A stretch of 64,000 nt of DNA from Sinorhizobium sojae CCBAU 05684. GTDB taxonomy: Bacteria > Pseudomonadota > Alphaproteobacteria > Rhizobiales > Rhizobiaceae. Position 1 is the first letter of the stretch. Each line of letters begins with the position of its first letter. The stretch is from contig NZ_CP023068.1 in assembly GCF_002288525.1 (NCBI RefSeq), forward strand, positions 806,001 to 870,000, in the 5' to 3' direction. Shown piece after piece: positions 61,102 through 64,000 of the stretch. The notes beneath the pieces are model-generated. The model worked only from the letters and a program-made list of their open reading frames with translations, was not told where the DNA came from and ran no database searches. A program made the translations under genes and the position numbers.

Positions 61102-62145
61102 TCAGTCGAGCGCGGCGAGCACCGCAGCTGTGATGGCTTCTGTTCTGTCTTTACCCGGCACTGTGCCGATGCCACGGCCGGTGGCTTTCTCGAGCGCGCC
61201 CATGATCGTCTGTGCGGCGTTCGTCTCTCCGAGATGCTCCAGCATCAGAGCACCGGACCAAATGGCGGCGATGGGATTGGCAATGCCGAGGTGAGCGATA
61301 TCCGGGGCGGAGCCGTGCACCGGCTCGAACATCGATGGGGCGCTACGGTCCGGGTTGATATTGGCGGAGGCAGCAAAGCCGAGACCGCCTTGGATGGCTG
61401 CGCCGAGATCCGTCAGGATGTCGCCGAAGAGGTTCGAGGCGACCACGACGTCGAGGCTTTCCGGCGCCATCACCATGCGCGCAGCCATGGCGTCGATATG
61501 GTAGCTCGTCACCTCTACATCCGGGTATTCGGCAGCGAGCTTTTGCGTGACCTCATCCCAGAACACCATCGAATATTTCTGCGCATTCGATTTGGTGACG
61601 GAGGCGAGCTTCCCGCGCCGCGCCCGCGCCCGTTCGAAGCCGAAGCGAAGGATCCTTTCGACGCCGGTGCGGGTGAAGATCGAGGTTTCGACCGCGACCT
61701 CGTCCCCCGTTCCCTGATGCACACGCCCGCCGGCACCGGAATACTCGCCTTCGGTGTTCTCGCGAATGCAGAGGATGTCGAAGTTCCGAGCCCTGAGCGG
61801 CCCCTCTACGCCCGCCAGCAGCCTGTGCGGGCGGATATTGGCGTATTGCACGAAGGCCTTGCGGATCGGCAGCAGCAGGCCATGCAGCGAAATGGAATCC
61901 GGCACTTCGGCGGGCCAGCCGACAGCACCGAGCAGGATCGCGTCGAACCGGTGGAGCGTTTCAATGCCGTCCGCCGGCATCATCGCACCGGTCTCTTTGT
62001 AGAAGGCGCAGGACCAGGGAAAGGGGGTGCCGGTGAGGGTAAACCCGGAATGCCTGGCGACAGTCGAGAGTACCTGCCAGGCGGCGTCGGTCACGGCGCC
62101 GCCGATGCCGTCGCCGGGGATGAGAGCGATCGAATAGGACTTCAT
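61102..62145 (-). CDS. Tartrate/D-malate dehydrogenase (TtuC/DmlA type)
   Basis: A 347-residue NAD-dependent beta-decarboxylating dehydrogenase related to isopropylmalate dehydrogenase. Visible motifs are IALIPGDGIGGAVTDAAWQV, LCIRENTEGEYSGAGGRVH with the Ser/Tyr substrate loop, SNLFGDILTDLGAAIQGGLG and MFEPVHGSAPDIAHLGIANP. The GRVHQGT part is typical of tartrate or D-malate enzymes rather than LeuB. The operon with aldehyde dehydrogenases suggests a hydroxy-acid intermediate. Confidence 0.88.
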   Translation of the reverse strand: MKSYSIALIPGDGIGGAVTDAAWQVLSTVARHSGFTLTGTPFPWSCAFYKETGAMMPADGIETLHRFDAILLGAVGWPAEVPDSISLHGLLLPIRKAFVQYANIRPHRLLAGVEGPLRARNFDILCIRENTEGEYSGAGGRVHQGTGDEVAVETSIFTRTGVERILRFGFERARARRGKLASVTKSNAQKYSMVFWDEVTQKLAAEYPDVEVTSYHIDAMAARMVMAPESLDVVVASNLFGDILTDLGAAIQGGLGFAASANINPDRSAPSMFEPVHGSAPDIAHLGIANPIAAIWSGALMLEHLGETNAAQTIMGALEKATGRGIGTVPGKDRTEAITAAVLAALD

Positions 62146-62250
62146 TGCTTCTCCCTAAGCAGGCTTCGGACGCTCGATGTTCAGACCGAGAACCTGCGAT
62201 GAAACGAAAACCTAACCAGACGAAGTGTGGCTGGAGCCACGCAGGTCCGC

Positions 62251-63714
62251 TTAGAGGCTGATGAGCACGCTCTTGCTCTTACGATTGGCGTGGTAGGCTT
62301 CGCGACCGAGATCCTTGCCGATGCCGGAGCGCTTGTACCCGCCGGTCGGCAGGATATGGTCGCGCGAGCGGCTGTAGCGATTGACCCATACGGTGCCGGC
62401 CTGCAGCTTGCGCGTAAGACGTACGGCTCGCGAGAGGTCGCGGGTGAAAAGGCCGGCGGCAAGGCCGTAGGTCGGGTGGTCGGCAAGAGCCAGCGCCTCG
62501 TTCTCGTCGGCGAAGGTTTGCAGGGTAAGCACCGGTCCGAAGATTTCCTCGGTGATTGCCGGGGAGGAGCTTTCGCGCACGGCCATCAGCGTCGGTTGAT
62601 AGAAATAGCCCGGCGCATCCATTTGGCGGCCGCCGAACAGACATTCGCCGCCTGCCGACATGGCCGCCTCGACGATGCCATGGATGCGGTTCAGTTGCCG
62701 CCTGGAAATGATCGGCGAGTATTCGGACGTCTCGTCCCAGGTCGGCCCGGCCTTCGCACCCTGCATGCGCGCAACGATCGCCTCGGCGAGCGGCGCGGCG
62801 ACGCTCTCCTCGACGATCAGCCGCGATCCGGCGACGCAGGCCTGACCGGCATTGGAAAGCATGCTCTGGGCGATCGCCGCCGCCGCCTTATCGAGATCCG
62901 CATCGGCAAAGACCAGTTGCGGGCTCTTTCCGCCGAGTTCTAGCGTCATTGGCTTGACCCCGGTGCGGGCGATATTGGTCATGATCGCCGAACCGGCCGC
63001 CGTCGAGCCGGTGAAGCTAACTTTCGCGATGTCCGGATGACCGGTGATCGCGTTGCCGGTCACCGGTCCATCGCCGAGCACGACATTAATGAGGCCCGCC
63101 GGAATGCCAGCGCGGATCGCGAGTTCGGCGAGGAATATGGTCGAAAACGGCGTCATTTCCGATGGCTTCAGGACCACCGCATTGCCGGCAGCAAGCGCCG
63201 GCCCGAGCTTCCAGGCGGCCATGGAAACAGGAAAGTTCCACGGCGTGATGGCGCCGACGACGCCATAGGGCTCGGTCATGATCATGCCGAGATTGGCGTC
63301 GTCGGTCGGGACCACGTCGCTCCCCTCCTTGTCGGCGAATTCGGCAAAGAAGCGGATCTGCTCGGCGCTGACGGCAATGTCGCCGGCGATAAGATGGCCG
63401 ACCGGTCGGGTCGAGGAAAGTGCTTCGAGCTTGGCCAGGGTTGCCGCTTCCCTTTCGATCAGGTTCGCCCAGCGCTGCAGCGCAACCGTGCGTTCGCGTG
63501 GCCGAACGCCGCCCCAGTTGCTGGCCTTGAGCGCCTGCTTCGCCGTCTCCACCGCGCGGTCGACTACGACCTCGTCGGCAAGCGGGCAGCCCGCATAGGC
63601 CTTGCCGTCGGACGGTCGGTACATGTCGATGACGCCTTGGGCCGGCACCAGCCTGTCGCCGATGAAGTGCCCGATGGGCAAGGTGACGGTGTCCGGGTCG
63701 AAACTGAGAGTCAT
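62251..63714 (-). CDS. NAD-dependent aldehyde dehydrogenase
   Basis: A 487-residue ALDH with catalytic Glu259 (MTLELGGKSPQ) and Cys293 (NAGQACVAGSRL), the cofactor loop ITPWNFPVSMAAWKLGPALA, and the ending GYKRSGIGKDLGREA. It is more like general betaine/amine-derived aldehyde dehydrogenases than like GabD. It opens the three-gene operon with the tartrate dehydrogenase-like and gabD genes; the promoter should lie in 63715-63850. Confidence 0.93.
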   Translation of the reverse strand: MTLSFDPDTVTLPIGHFIGDRLVPAQGVIDMYRPSDGKAYAGCPLADEVVVDRAVETAKQALKASNWGGVRPRERTVALQRWANLIEREAATLAKLEALSSTRPVGHLIAGDIAVSAEQIRFFAEFADKEGSDVVPTDDANLGMIMTEPYGVVGAITPWNFPVSMAAWKLGPALAAGNAVVLKPSEMTPFSTIFLAELAIRAGIPAGLINVVLGDGPVTGNAITGHPDIAKVSFTGSTAAGSAIMTNIARTGVKPMTLELGGKSPQLVFADADLDKAAAAIAQSMLSNAGQACVAGSRLIVEESVAAPLAEAIVARMQGAKAGPTWDETSEYSPIISRRQLNRIHGIVEAAMSAGGECLFGGRQMDAPGYFYQPTLMAVRESSSPAITEEIFGPVLTLQTFADENEALALADHPTYGLAAGLFTRDLSRAVRLTRKLQAGTVWVNRYSRSRDHILPTGGYKRSGIGKDLGREAYHANRKSKSVLISL

Positions 63715-64000
63715 CGCTTATCCTCGCAAGTGAGTAGAGCGAGACTAGCGGATAGGCGCGAGCAGCGTGCTTCGACTGGCGCTATCCGGACGGCGGAAAA
63801 TTGCGTTTTGGGTCAGGCCGGCAGCCAATTCTTTTGCCGGGCAAGCTGACAGCGGATCCTGCCGTATATCAGCGGAACGTGTCAGCGAAGCCACGCCTGA
63901 GACATTCGGAAAAGGGCGCGAGGAAGCGCGACTGCGGCCTTGCCTCGGTCAGAAAGAGGGATGCTGACGGTCGCATATAGCCGCTGATGATAGGCGGGCC
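63715..64000. other. End of window, no gene seen
   Basis: Upstream region of the aldehyde dehydrogenase operon. A 66-codon frame on the plus strand (63767-63967) has no ribosome site or recognisable product and is not called. Promoter elements are not clear by eye. Confidence 0.4.

Noticed and set aside
59646-61133. Plus-strand frames of 495 and 415 codons antisense to gabD
   Set aside because: GabD has intact catalytic residues and length on the minus strand; the plus frames have no domain.
1-64000. CRISPR arrays, tRNA or rRNA genes, insertion sequences, phage genes
   Set aside because: No regularly spaced repeats, no transposase or integrase proteins and no recognisable structural RNA were seen.

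Overview
The window is high-GC DNA with dense, overlapping operons of alpha-proteobacterial type. A rhizobial source, probably Sinorhizobium/Ensifer or a close relative, is suggested by a non-flagellar type III secretion system (T3SS) with a split RhcC1/RhcC2 secretin and NolU-like SctK, an HmrR/ActP copper locus, many dipeptide/opine-type ABC and TRAP importers, and a mosaic palindromic intergenic repeat. No rRNA, tRNA, insertion sequence or CRISPR array was seen. The genus is an inference and was not tested by any search.

Layout. 2-1219: 3' part of a BCCT osmolyte transporter. 1663-25262: a nearly complete T3SS locus. A minus-strand operon (10153 to 1663) carries a small helical protein, SctD, SctX, SctY, SctV, a Tad-pilus-like secretin module (CpaC-like secretin, CpaD-like and TadD-like lipoproteins), SctU and an L,D-transpeptidase. 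A divergent plus-strand operon (10519-18507) carries RhcC1, a 61-residue protein, SctI, J, K, L, N, O, Q, R, S and T. Two very large LysM-domain proteins follow, facing each other. 25563-30456: FadR-type GntR regulator with its candidate operator, a TRAP transporter and L-idonate 5-dehydrogenase (sugar-acid uptake and oxidation). 30533-36558: copper homeostasis locus (CopZ, two facing MerR-type promoters, ActP ATPase, 2Fe-2S reductase, HmrR, multicopper oxidase). 36981-43843: five-gene peptide/nickel/opine ABC importer and an MFS exporter. 44064-46097: FAD amine oxidoreductase divergent from an Lrp regulator. 46326-54722: second peptide-type ABC importer with HAD hydrolase, class III aminotransferase and acetyltransferase. 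55034-63714: second HAD hydrolase, PuuB-like oxidase, LysR, GST, FMN split-barrel protein, and an operon of two aldehyde dehydrogenases and a tartrate/malate dehydrogenase.

How it works together. The T3SS genes supply an export gate, ATPase complex, sorting platform, inner ring, rod and outer-membrane pore. The pore module looks borrowed from a Tad pilus, while the T3SS-type N0/N1 secretin domain survives as the separate RhcC1 protein. SctU lacks the NPTH self-cleavage motif. No recognisable translocon, gatekeeper or needle-length ruler is present, and the two giant LysM proteins are the best candidates for system-specific secreted or cell-wall-associated partners. The right half is a catabolic region in which imported amines, amino acids or opines could be oxidised, transaminated and passed through semialdehydes to the TCA cycle.
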